From: Acholeplasmataceae bacterium
GTDB lineage: Bacteria; Bacillota_I; Bacilli_A; ML615J-28; CAG-698
NCBI GenBank assembly: GCA_012841865.1
Contig: DUTX01000093.1
Coordinates: forward strand, 18,363-82,362
Length of the DNA stretch: 64,000 nt
Direction: 5' to 3'
A model generated the notes under the pieces. The model saw only the letters and a program-made list of their open reading frames with translations. It was not told where the DNA came from and searched no databases. Shown piece by piece: positions 27,904 through 38,100 of the stretch. The position numbers were made by a program, and so were the translations under genes. Position 1 is the first letter of the stretch, and every line of letters starts with the position of its first letter.

Positions 27904-29534
27904 GATGGTATAAAGAAAGCATAGTTTACCAAATTTATCCGCGCAGTTTTAATGATTTCAATGGTGACGGAATCGGTGATATTCGCGGAATCATTGAAAA
28001 ACTTGATTATTTAAAAGGACTTGGAGTTAATACCGTTTGGTTATCACCAATTTATGATTCGCCTCTTGATGATATGGGTTATGACATCAGCAATTATTAT
28101 GATATCCATAAGGATTATGGAACCCTTGATGATTTTAAAGAAATGCTTTCAAAAATGCATGAAAGAGGAATTAAGTTGATTATGGATTTGGTTGTTAACC
28201 ACACTTCTGATGAACATCCATGGTTTTTAGAAGCGAAAAAAAGCGTAGATAGCCCCTATCATGAATATTATATCTTCCGAAAAGGAAAAAACGGAAAGAA
28301 GCCAAACAACTGGAAATCATTTTTTGGCGGTAGTGCTTGGGAATATAATGAAGAAACCGATGAATATTTTCTTCATCTTTTCTCCAAAAGACAACCTGAC
28401 CTGAACTGGGAAAATCCGAAGGTCCGGGAAGAAGTTAAAAACATTCTCAGGTTTTGGCTTGATTTAGGTGTCGATGGTTTCCGTTGTGATGTCATTAATC
28501 TCCTATCAAAAAAAGAAGGGTTACCGAATGCGAAGGGCCTTCCGATTTTAGGAGCGAGAGGCATCTACATCGACGGACCGAAAATGCATGATTATTTACA
28601 GGAGTTGAAGCGGGATGTATTTTCGAAATATGATATGTTTACGGTCGGGGAATGCGTTTTAATCAACTCTAAAACAGCTTTGAGTTATATTGAAGAAGGC
28701 ATTGATGAACTCAATATGGTTTTCCACTTTGAACACATGAATGCCGATTGTTTTTATACCAAGTGGCTGCCCCGAAAATTTAAACTAAGACGCCTTAAAA
28801 AGCCTTTATCAAAATGGCAATATGATTTGGGGGATAAAGGCTGGAATTCATTATTTCTCGAAAATCACGATCAACCTCGTTCTATCGATCGGTTTGGTAG
28901 TCTCGAATATCGAAACGAAAGCGCAAAAATGCTTGCAACATACATCTTTTCACAAAAAGGGACTCCCTATATTTACCAAGGGGAAGAAATAGGTATGACA
29001 AACGCTCATTATACAACTATTGAGCAGTATAAAGATGTAGAAACGCTAAATATGTATAAAACTTTACGGCGGTTTTTCTCGGAAAAGAAAACGATGAAAA
29101 TGGTTCAACGAGCCAGTCGCGATAATTCACGGACGCCGATGCAATGGAATCAGAATAAAAACGCCGGCTTCTCGGAAGGAGAGCCTTGGTTAGAAGTCAA
29201 TCCAAATTATAAAGATATAAATGTTTCAGATAGTATAAAAGACGAAGATTCTATTTTGAATTATTATAAGAAATATATTGCCTTAAGGAAGAAGCATCCA
29301 GTTTTTGTCTTCGGTGATTACCGCGAACATTATCCGAAGAGCAATAAGTTAGCTTATTATGAACGAAATTATCAAGGCAAGAAATTACTTGTTATTTGTA
29401 ATTTCACTTCCAAAGAATTAAAGTTTAATCCAATTTATGATTTGTCGAAATACAAACTCATTTTAAATAATTATCAAGAAGATGAAAAACATTTGCTTCC
29501 TTATCAAGCAAAAATATATTTAGGTGAGTCTTAA
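27900..29534 (+). CDS. Glycoside hydrolase family 13, oligo-1,6-glucosidase/alpha-glucosidase type
   Basis: A 544-residue alpha-amylase-fold enzyme. It begins MRWYKESIVYQIYPRSFNDF. The catalytic triad is Asp197 (GFRCDVIN), Glu251 (VGECVL) and Asp324 (ENHDQPR). The LDDMGYDISNYYDI segment suggests alpha-1,6 or alpha-1,4 glucosidase or dextran glucosidase rather than endo-amylase. The ATG overlaps the GH3 stop by four bases (ATGA), and the stop overlaps the next ATG by one base. It is likely cytoplasmic. Confidence 0.94.
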   Translation: MRWYKESIVYQIYPRSFNDFNGDGIGDIRGIIEKLDYLKGLGVNTVWLSPIYDSPLDDMGYDISNYYDIHKDYGTLDDFKEMLSKMHERGIKLIMDLVVNHTSDEHPWFLEAKKSVDSPYHEYYIFRKGKNGKKPNNWKSFFGGSAWEYNEETDEYFLHLFSKRQPDLNWENPKVREEVKNILRFWLDLGVDGFRCDVINLLSKKEGLPNAKGLPILGARGIYIDGPKMHDYLQELKRDVFSKYDMFTVGECVLINSKTALSYIEEGIDELNMVFHFEHMNADCFYTKWLPRKFKLRRLKKPLSKWQYDLGDKGWNSLFLENHDQPRSIDRFGSLEYRNESAKMLATYIFSQKGTPYIYQGEEIGMTNAHYTTIEQYKDVETLNMYKTLRRFFSEKKTMKMVQRASRDNSRTPMQWNQNKNAGFSEGEPWLEVNPNYKDINVSDSIKDEDSILNYYKKYIALRKKHPVFVFGDYREHYPKSNKLAYYERNYQGKKLLVICNFTSKELKFNPIYDLSKYKLILNNYQEDEKHLLPYQAKIYLGES

Positions 29535-31855
29535 TGATTGAAGTTAGGGGTAATTTTTTTCATATCCAAACCAGAAATACATCCTATGTCTTCTCGAAAA
29601 CTGCTTTTGGGCTTTTGCTTCACAATTATTATGGTCCCAAAGTTAATTTCCTTAACTTTGAAAACATAACTCAAAAACTTGAAGGCGGTGCGGGAACTTC
29701 AATAGTGTATGAAGGCAATGAGAATTTACATATGGATTTGCTTGATTTGGAATATTCGACGGTCGGAATCGGTGATTTCCGAGAAGCGGCGATAACCTTA
29801 TATCACAAGAATATCGGTCATTCCGGAAGTTTTAAATACCAAGATTACATAATTATTACTTCCGATAACTCACCTCTTCCTTCAAGTTACGGTGAAGAAG
29901 AAGTATTATGCGTTACTTTGTTTGATGAAGTAACGAAAATGAAACTTGAACTCTTTTATAAGGTTTTTCCAGAAACAGATATTATCAGCCGTTATGCAAA
30001 ACTGACCAACCTCAGTTTTGAAACTTATTCTTTGTTTAGATTCTATTCAACTCAAATCGACTTTTCAGAAACAGATTATGTGATGATGACTTTTGAAGGT
30101 GCTTGGGCTAAAGAAAGACATCTTGTAGAAAAGGAACTTGTTTCTGGAATCTATATCAATGATTCCAAAACCGGCGGCAGTTCTAATAAAGCTAATCCAC
30201 TCGTTATTCTTCGTAAAAAGAACACCGATCAAGATTACGGAGCTTGTTTTGGCTTTAATCTGGTTTACAGCGGAAATCACAAAACAACAGTTGAAGTCAC
30301 ACCTCAACATAAACTTAGGTTTTTAATGGGAATCAATGACCATGCCTTTAATTTTTTGTTGCAACCTAATTCTGAATTTGTGACTCCGGAAGCTGTGATG
30401 ACTTATACAAATAAAGGTTTAAACCAACTCTCGCAAAATTTTCATGATTTTGTAAACAATCATATTGTCCGCGGTAAACACAAGAATCAAATCCGCCCAG
30501 TTCTTTTAAACAGTTGGGAAGGTAATTATTTCAATTTTGATGAAAAACGAATATTAAAACTTGCAAAAAAAGCCAAGGAAGTCGGTATCGAACTCTTTGT
30601 TCTTGATGACGGTTGGTTCGGAAAAAGAAATGATGATACTTCTTCGCTCGGCGATTGGGATGTAAATTATAAAAAACTCCCCCACGGACTTTCGGGACTT
30701 GCGAAAAAGATAAATAAACTCGGTCTTGATTTTGGACTTTGGGTTGAACCAGAAATGATTAATGAGGATAGCGAATTATATAGGCTCCATCCGGATTGGG
30801 CGGTTCAACTTCCGGGAAGAAAACCGGGGATCGGCCGAAATCAATTGGTGCTTGATCTCACAAATAAAGAAGTTAGGGATTTTCTGATTTCTAAACTTAA
30901 AGAAGTTTTTTCTTCTTGCAATGTTAAGTATGTAAAATGGGATTATAACCGAAACATTTCTGATATGTACGGGAAAAAACTAGAAAATCAAGGTGAATTT
31001 TTCCACCTTTACATGCTTGGGTTTTATGAAATAATGGAAGAGTTAACGAAAACTTTCCCTGAGATTCTTTTTGAAGGTTGTGCTAGCGGGGGAAATCGTT
31101 TTGATTTAGGAATGCTCTGTTACTTCCCCCAAATCTGGACTAGCGATGATACTGATTATCTAGAAAGAATATATATTCAAACAGGAACGAGCTATGGTTA
31201 CCCCCCTTCCGCAATCACAAATCATGTCAGCGCCGTCCCCAATCATCAAACCTTAAGGGTAACTCCCCTTTCTTCTCGCTTTAACCTTGCCTGTTTTGGA
31301 AACCTAGGTTATGAATTAAATCTTCTCGATTTAAATACGGAAGAAATGCGTGAGATTAAAGCTCAGATTCGTTTCTATAAAGCAAGAAGAGATATATTTC
31401 AATATGGAAGATTTTATCGCAGTAACAGGTCTATTTTCAATGATGAAAGCACCTATTTTTATCTGGTGAGTTCTGAAAAAGATAAGGCTTTGCTTGGCTT
31501 CTTCCAAGCTTTGGTTCACCCCGCTTTAAAGGAGGATAAAATTTATATTCAAGGTCTGAAGGAAGGAATCTATACTTTTCGAAACAAAGAAGAAAAACAT
31601 AATCTAAAAAAATTTGGAGGTTTAATCAATTATGTATCACCGATTAGGATTAAATTAAACGGTAAGATTCATAATTTAATTTCTCGAGTTTATAAATTAA
31701 AAAGCGAAATAGAAGTTTATACAGTAAATTCCGAAATGTTAAAATGGTCAGGAATAAGATTGAATTCGCAGTTTACGGGAACAGGCTTCGGAAACAAAGT
31801 TCGTGTTCTAGGTGATTTTGGGAGCCGAATCTATTTAATTGAAAAAAATAACTGA
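29534..31855 (+). CDS. Alpha-galactosidase, glycoside hydrolase family 36
   Basis: A 773-residue enzyme that removes terminal alpha-galactose from raffinose-family sugars or galactomannan fragments. The nucleophile is Asp470 in VKWDYNR, and the acid/base lies in the SDDTD motif at 537-541. LFVLDDGWFG (near residue 353) and EGCASGGNRFD are further family landmarks. No signal peptide. It is the last gene of the four-gene operon and is followed by a terminator. Together the four enzymes cleave alpha- and beta-linked galactose and glucose. Confidence 0.94.
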   Translation: MIEVRGNFFHIQTRNTSYVFSKTAFGLLLHNYYGPKVNFLNFENITQKLEGGAGTSIVYEGNENLHMDLLDLEYSTVGIGDFREAAITLYHKNIGHSGSFKYQDYIIITSDNSPLPSSYGEEEVLCVTLFDEVTKMKLELFYKVFPETDIISRYAKLTNLSFETYSLFRFYSTQIDFSETDYVMMTFEGAWAKERHLVEKELVSGIYINDSKTGGSSNKANPLVILRKKNTDQDYGACFGFNLVYSGNHKTTVEVTPQHKLRFLMGINDHAFNFLLQPNSEFVTPEAVMTYTNKGLNQLSQNFHDFVNNHIVRGKHKNQIRPVLLNSWEGNYFNFDEKRILKLAKKAKEVGIELFVLDDGWFGKRNDDTSSLGDWDVNYKKLPHGLSGLAKKINKLGLDFGLWVEPEMINEDSELYRLHPDWAVQLPGRKPGIGRNQLVLDLTNKEVRDFLISKLKEVFSSCNVKYVKWDYNRNISDMYGKKLENQGEFFHLYMLGFYEIMEELTKTFPEILFEGCASGGNRFDLGMLCYFPQIWTSDDTDYLERIYIQTGTSYGYPPSAITNHVSAVPNHQTLRVTPLSSRFNLACFGNLGYELNLLDLNTEEMREIKAQIRFYKARRDIFQYGRFYRSNRSIFNDESTYFYLVSSEKDKALLGFFQALVHPALKEDKIYIQGLKEGIYTFRNKEEKHNLKKFGGLINYVSPIRIKLNGKIHNLISRVYKLKSEIEVYTVNSEMLKWSGIRLNSQFTGTGFGNKVRVLGDFGSRIYLIEKNN

Positions 31856-31866
31856 AGAGTCTGAAT

Positions 31867-31899
31867 AAAAAAGCCGTGTCGAGAATGACACGGTTTTTA
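31867..31899. terminator. Bidirectional terminator between the glycosidase operon and murE
   Basis: Stem GCCGTGTC/GACACGGT (one G-T wobble pair) with a GAGAAT loop and flanking A and T runs. It lies between convergent genes and overlaps the murE stop codon. Confidence 0.9.
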
Positions 31900-33330
31900 A
31901 ATTTCTTTTACCGGATTATTTTCTTTTAACTCCGAAAGTATTTCCTCTACTACTTCAATATCGGAATAAGAATAGATATTGCCGTTAATTTCAAAATAAT
32001 CGTCGTTCCCTTTGCCGGCAATTAAGACCCCGTCCCCTTTTTTTGCACTGAGGATTGCTGTTTTTATGGCTTCTTTTCTATCGATTATTATTTGATAATT
32101 ATCATTTTTTAGATCCTTAATTAAATCGAAAATAATATTTTCCGGTTTTTCAAAGCGCGGATCTTCGGATGTAAAAAAAACATAATCGGCAAGAGTTGTA
32201 GCAATTTTTCCAAGGAGCGGGCGCTTGCTCTTGTCTTTTCCTCCAGCGCTTCCTAAAACGAGCAATAATCTAGAATGCCTCTTTTTTAATAAATTTAGGA
32301 CAGCTTCTAAGGCATTGGGGGTATGTGCAAAATCAACATAAACTTTAAATTCTTCCGTAGTTGAAAGTTCTTCTAATCTTCCTTCAATTTTTGGAATGGT
32401 TTCTAAAGCTTTATATATTGTTGTTTTCGGAATCTTATAATGGAGTGCCGTAATAATGGCTGCCACAACATTATAGACATTGTAAATGCCGAATAAGTTT
32501 ATTCTTAGATCCTTCCAAGTTTCTTCTGGAGTTTTTAGGTCAAAAACAGTATACTTTTTTCTTTCACGAATATTATAGGCTTGATAATCAGAATTTTCAT
32601 TTAGTCCGTAAGTTAGAAGATTTTTGGCTTTAAAATGTTTTCCATAGGGCGAGTCAATATTTGTGATTCCTAAGCCTTTCTTCTCTAATTTTGAAAAGAG
32701 CATTTGTTTAGCTTTTAAATAATTTTCTATGGTTCCATGCGTATCCAAGTGTTCATGGCCAAGATTCGTAAAAACCGCGACTTCAAATCCAATTCCTTCA
32801 AGTCTTTTGTTAACCAAGCCTTGACTGGAAACTTCCATAACCAGATGACGAATGTTTTTATCAGCAAGAAACCTAAGGGTTCTTACCAATAAACATAAAG
32901 GAAGAGTTGTATACTTTGTTTTTTCAAAATAACCTAAATGCCTAATACCGTTGGTTCCGATATAACAGGAATTATATTTTTGGGTCAGGAGATGTTCAAT
33001 AATAGATGCGGTCGTAGTTTTTCCGTCCGTGCCTGTGACTCCGATGATGCAAAGTTCATAATGCGGGTAATCATAGAAGCGAAAAAGCAGTTCCGGAAAG
33101 ATTTTTTCAATATCTTTTGAGATTATTACCGGTATGGAAAGATCATGTTCTTTTTCAGAAAGGATGGTTTTGGCACCGAGTCTGATTGCTTCTTCTAGAT
33201 AAGCACTTCCCGAATCTTTGCTTCCCTTCCGAACCACAAAAAGGTCACCCGCTTGTAAATACCTTGTATCATCGGAAATTCCTGTAATTTTTAGATTATG
33301 AATTTCTTGTAATAATCTTTTGATATGCAT
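31897..33330 (-). CDS. murE: Divergent MurE-type Mur ligase
   Basis: A 477-residue ligase of the MurE family. It would add the third amino acid to UDP-MurNAc-dipeptide. The N-terminal domain has DDTRYLQAGDLFV, the P-loop is GVTGTDGKTT (97-106), and GRLEEL is near 317. Several core signatures differ from the norm: EVSSQGL instead of EVSSHAL, NLGHEHLD instead of NLSRDHLD, TSEDPR instead of DNPR/DNPA at 387-392, and GKGNDDY instead of GKGHExY at 439-445. The acceptor amino acid therefore cannot be inferred. The start at 33330 has GGTGA 5 bases upstream; a start at 33342 lacks a site. It probably shares an operon with the radical SAM gene upstream. Confidence 0.8.
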   Translation of the reverse strand: MHIKRLLQEIHNLKITGISDDTRYLQAGDLFVVRKGSKDSGSAYLEEAIRLGAKTILSEKEHDLSIPVIISKDIEKIFPELLFRFYDYPHYELCIIGVTGTDGKTTTASIIEHLLTQKYNSCYIGTNGIRHLGYFEKTKYTTLPLCLLVRTLRFLADKNIRHLVMEVSSQGLVNKRLEGIGFEVAVFTNLGHEHLDTHGTIENYLKAKQMLFSKLEKKGLGITNIDSPYGKHFKAKNLLTYGLNENSDYQAYNIRERKKYTVFDLKTPEETWKDLRINLFGIYNVYNVVAAIITALHYKIPKTTIYKALETIPKIEGRLEELSTTEEFKVYVDFAHTPNALEAVLNLLKKRHSRLLLVLGSAGGKDKSKRPLLGKIATTLADYVFFTSEDPRFEKPENIIFDLIKDLKNDNYQIIIDRKEAIKTAILSAKKGDGVLIAGKGNDDYFEINGNIYSYSDIEVVEEILSELKENNPVKEI

Positions 33331-33373
33331 CCGTTTCACCATAATATATGATATGTAAGAAGGGAAAAGATTA

Positions 33374-34981
33374 TTAATTGTTGGTTATTTTAATAAAATA
33401 TCTGGCAAGCGGTTTGTAAGTAGTCAGACAATATTCATCTTTAAATTTCTCAAGATGGGAATAACGGTAAAGAGACTCAATGTCTAGTTCCGGATATTTA
33501 ACAATAAAGCTGTTATAAACTTTTTGTCTTTCCTCGCGGGTTATCTTTCTTTCCCACCAGATCATTGGTTTAATCGGTTTATATAAATAGTCCTGTTTTA
33601 TAATGTATAAAAGCTCTTCTTTATCTAAATAAGCAAGGGCTTCATATAGATTTAATGCAACAGTATTAGGTTGCATATTTTTTATATTTTTTGATTCAAT
33701 AAGTTTACCTATTTCTAGAAAAGTCTGATAAGGATTTAGCTTTTTTAGAATAAAAAGATATTCCATCGTCCTTGGAAAGGAATTTGTATTAAAATAGCGA
33801 TTAATCATTCTTTCAACAATTCTTATTTCATCTAAATCAGCTTTGTTCAAATATTTATTTTTTTCGATTTCATAAGGAGGTTTTTCCGAAAATTGATATT
33901 TATGAAGTTCTTTGGTAAGGCTGATTTCCGTCCCTTGTAATTCTTTTAAGAACCCGAGTTGTAATTCATCCGGAAAAAGTAAAAAGGTTTCATTGAATGT
34001 TCGTATGAAACTTTGTTTATCCTCATAGGGAAGACCGGCAATTAAGTCAAGATGAACAATTATATTGTTTTTGATTTTTAAGATATTTTCTTTTAGTTTT
34101 TCAAAATCCTGTTTTCTGTTGACAGATTTTGTAACTGTCGGATTCGTAGATTGAATGCCGATTTCAAAACGGATTTGACCACGTCTTACGGTTTGGAGCA
34201 GTTTGATAGTTTCTTCATCCAAGAGATCGCCGACAATTTCAAATTGAAAAGTTGTAAGATTATTGTCGTTATCTCTGATTAATTCAACAATTTCCCGCAT
34301 TTTTTCCTGTTTAAGATTAAAGGTTCGGTCAAGGAATTTTACTGCTTTGGCTTTGTTTTTAAGAGTAAATAATATTTCAGATTTCACCTTATCGAGAGCA
34401 AAAAATCGAACTTTGTTATCAAGCGATGAAAGGCAATAACTGCAATGATAAGGACAACCCCGACTTGCTTCCAAATAAATATTCCGATTTTTATAATCTT
34501 TAATTAAAGTTATATCATGTTTAACATATTTAAGATTTAAAAGGCAATCATAAGTATATCGGATTTCTTCCTTCTCTTTATAGTAAAGATTAGAAACTTG
34601 ATTAAGTTTTCTCTTATTATTTAGGTATTCAATTAATTCGTTAAAGGCTTCTTCGCCTTCATTTTTAATTATAAAAGCAACCCGGTCATCAAAATGGAGT
34701 ATATCAGGACGGTAAGACGCTTCGGGACCGCCGAGAAGAATCATTGTATTTTTTGAATAAACTTTGATTATTTCTTTAATCTTTTCAATATTCCAAATGT
34801 AGACTGAGAAACCGATTAAATCATAATCTTCCTTTTCCATTGCTTGAATTATCGTTTCATTTTTGTCTTTAATGGTAAACTCCAAAAAAGAAACAGGATA
34901 TCTACTGTTAGCAATAAGCTGGTGAATTCCTATTGCCGGATGAATATATTTTAAGTTAATGCCGATTAAAAGAATTTTCAT
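33374..34981 (-). CDS. B12-binding domain radical SAM protein, DUF4080 type
   Basis: A 535-residue enzyme. Residues about 1-125 form a cobalamin-binding-like Rossmann domain, with no DxHxxG motif visible. The radical SAM cluster motif is CPYHCSYC (about residues 177-184). The C-terminal part resembles DUF4080, which accompanies such proteins in Firmicutes. Its substrate is unknown. AAAGGTG lies 6 bases before the ATG at 34981. It is 32-44 bases upstream of murE on the same strand. The 4Fe-4S cluster links it to the suf operon nearby. Confidence 0.88.
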   Translation of the reverse strand: MKILLIGINLKYIHPAIGIHQLIANSRYPVSFLEFTIKDKNETIIQAMEKEDYDLIGFSVYIWNIEKIKEIIKVYSKNTMILLGGPEASYRPDILHFDDRVAFIIKNEGEEAFNELIEYLNNKRKLNQVSNLYYKEKEEIRYTYDCLLNLKYVKHDITLIKDYKNRNIYLEASRGCPYHCSYCLSSLDNKVRFFALDKVKSEILFTLKNKAKAVKFLDRTFNLKQEKMREIVELIRDNDNNLTTFQFEIVGDLLDEETIKLLQTVRRGQIRFEIGIQSTNPTVTKSVNRKQDFEKLKENILKIKNNIIVHLDLIAGLPYEDKQSFIRTFNETFLLFPDELQLGFLKELQGTEISLTKELHKYQFSEKPPYEIEKNKYLNKADLDEIRIVERMINRYFNTNSFPRTMEYLFILKKLNPYQTFLEIGKLIESKNIKNMQPNTVALNLYEALAYLDKEELLYIIKQDYLYKPIKPMIWWERKITREERQKVYNSFIVKYPELDIESLYRYSHLEKFKDEYCLTTYKPLARYFIKITNN

Positions 34982-34999
34982 AATAAACACCTTTTAAAT

Positions 35000-35008
35000 A
35001 TTATACCA
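35000..35008 (-). promoter_or_regulatory. Extended -10 promoter of the radical SAM/murE operon
   Basis: On the reverse strand TGGTATAAT lies about 20 bases before the ATG at 34981. The -35 region is weak. Confidence 0.5.
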
Positions 35009-35089
35009 CTAAATCCTTATCTTTGCTTTTGTAATTTAATTTATAAGAAAAAACTATCTTTATAAAATGGTTTCATCTTGAAAATTTCC

Positions 35090-35118
35090 TTGTGATTTAT
35101 GGGAAATTGTTGTATAAT
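35090..35118 (+). promoter_or_regulatory. Promoter of the PFOR gene
   Basis: TTGTGA (35090-35095), 17 bases and TATAAT (35113-35118), 40 bases before the ATG at 35158. Confidence 0.6.
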
Positions 35119-35157
35119 AATAATGAATTGATGACAAAACGGAGGTTTATAAATAAT

Positions 35158-38100
35158 ATGTCAAAAAAAGTATTTCAATCAATGGATGGTAATCAGGCAG
35201 CGGCATATGCTTCCTACGGGTTTACCGAAGTAGCAGGCATTTATCCGATTACTCCGTCTTCACCGATGGCTGAATATGTTGACGACTGGGCAAGCAAAGG
35301 AAAAAAGAACTTTTTTGGTATGCCGGTTAAAGTTGTTGAAATGCAATCGGAAGCCGGAGCAGCTGGAACTGTTCACGGTTCACTTCAAGCCGGTGCTCTA
35401 ACAACTACTTATACTGCGAGCCAAGGGTTGCTCTTAAAAGTACCCAATATGTATAAAATTGCCGGAGAGCTTTTGCCCGGAGTTATACATGTTTCCGCAA
35501 GATCGCTTGCCGTTCAGGCGCTTTCAATTTTTGGCGATCATCAAGATGTTATGGCAGCAAGACAAACCGGATGGGCGTTTCTTGCGACTTCGTCTGTTCA
35601 AGAAGTAATGGATTTGGCAGGCATTGCTCATCTTGCAGCAATAAAAACAAGCCTTCCTTTTTTGCATTTCTTTGACGGTTTCAGAACTAGTCATGAAATT
35701 CAAAAGATTGAAGTTTTAGATGAAACTGTTTTAAAGAGCTTAATTGATTGGGAGGCAGTTGAGCGTTTCCGAAATCGAGCTTTAAGTCCGAACCGTCCTG
35801 TAACGAGAGGTTCTGCTCAAAACGATGACGTTTACTTCCAAGCTCGTGAAGCTCAAAATAAATTTTACACTGATGTTCCGAAAATTGTTCAGGAATATTT
35901 TGATGAAATTTCAAAAGCTACGGGCAGAGAATATAAACTCTTTAATTACTATGGAGCACAGGATGCAACCGATATTATTATCGCTATGGGTTCTGTCTGT
36001 GAGACAATTAAAGAAGTTGTCGACTACCTGAACGATCATGAGAACAAAAAAGTCGGTTTGGTTAATGTCCATTTATACCGTCCTTTCTCAGTCGAACATC
36101 TCTTAGAAGCAATTCCGGCAACTACAAAACGGATTGCAGTTCTGGATAGAACCAAAGAACAAGGCGCGCCTGGCGAACCTTTGTATTTGGATGTAAAAGC
36201 TGCGTATTACGGAAAGGAAAATGCCCCGTTCATTATCGGCGGTCGTTATGGACTTTCCAGCAAGGACACTGATCCTGCTCAAATTTTTGCAGTTTATGAA
36301 AACCTTGAAAAAGGAGAAAAAGCTGTAGATAGTTTTACTATTGGTATTGTTGATGATGTCACTCACCTTTCTTTACCGATTACTAAAGATAACGATGTTT
36401 CCGGCGAAGGCGTCAGCCAACTGATTTTCTACGGAATCGGAAGTGACGGAACAGTCGGTGCTAATAAGAGTACGGTTAAGATCATTGGTGAAAACACTGA
36501 TTATTATGCGCAAGCATACTTTGCATATGACTCCAAGAAATCAGGCGGAGTTACAAGAAGCCATTTGCGTTTCTCGAAGAAGCCGATTCGTTCAACCTAT
36601 TTGGTTAAGAAAGCAGGCTTTATCTCCTGCTCGCTCGATACATATGTAGAAAAGTATGATATGCTTGCTGATCTTAAGGAAAACGGAACCTTCTTATTAA
36701 ATTCAACGAAATCCGATCAAGAATTAATTGATTTCATGCCGAATTCCTTTAAGAAGCAACTTGCGGAAAAGAAAGCTAAGTTCTATGTGATTGATGCTGT
36801 TAACCTTGCTCAAGAAATCGGACTCGGAAAGCGCACCAATACGATTATGCAATCGGCATTCTTCAAATTAAATGAGCAAATTATGCCTTATGAAGAAGCC
36901 AAAGACTTAATGAAGAAATATGCTTATAAATCATATATCAAAAAAGGTCAAGCTATTGTTGACATGAACTACAAAGCCATTGACCTTGGCGGAACGGGAA
37001 TCAGAGAAGTTAAGGTTGATCCGACCTGGGCTAACCTCACTCCTGAAAAACAAGAAGTTCCTGAGGGACTTCCGAAGTTCGTACAAGGTTTGGCAAATCC
37101 TGTCAATGCGATTAAAGGTTATGACCTTCCGGTTTCCGCATTTGATGGTTTTGAAGACGGAACAATGGATAATGGTTCAACTTCTTATGAGAAACGTTAT
37201 ATCGCTTCTTTTGTTCCGAAATGGATTAAGGAAAACTGTATCCAATGTAACCAGTGTAGCTTTGCTTGCCCGCATGCGGTAATCAGACCTTTCCTCTCTA
37301 CTGAAGAAGAAGTCAGCAAGGCTCCTGAAGGTTCCGAATACTTAGTACCGGTCGGAAAAGGATTTGAAGGCTTGAAATATTCAATCGTTGTTTCTATTCC
37401 TGACTGTACTGGATGTGAAGTTTGTGTAAACGTATGTCCGGGTAGAAAGGGCGAAAAAGCTTTAGAAATGGTTCCGATTGATCAAGCCATTCATGAACGT
37501 AAAGATGAAGTCGCTGAATACTTCTTTGATTATGTAACATATAAATCTGATTTGGTTGATGTTGCGGCTAATCCGAAGAATTCCCAGTTTGCACAACCGT
37601 TATTTGAATTCTCTGGCGCTTGCGCAGGTTGCGGCGAAACACCTTATATTAAACTGGTGACTCAGCTCTTCGGCGAAGATATGATTATCGCAAACGCAAC
37701 CGGTTGTACGTCTATTTACGGCGGAAGTTTCCCGGCGACACCTTATACAACTAATGCTGAAGGCAAAGGCCCCGCTTGGGCAAACTCGCTCTTTGAAGAC
37801 AATGCGGAATTTGGATTCGGTATCAGAATGGGAACAGAAACTATCAGAAGCAGAATCGGCGTTTTCATGGAAGAAGGTCTTAAAGATGCAACCATTTCCG
37901 AAGAAGTTAAAGAACTCTATCAGGCATGGTTAGAAAATCGAGATAGTAGCCAAGAAACGAAGAAGATTGCGAAAACTTTGGTGCCGTTACTTGAAAAAGA
38001 AACCGCAACAAGCGCTAAAGAAGTCTTTAAGCTTAAGGATTATCTGAATAAACGCTCACAATGGATTATTGGTGGCGACGGTTGGGCTTATGATATCGGC

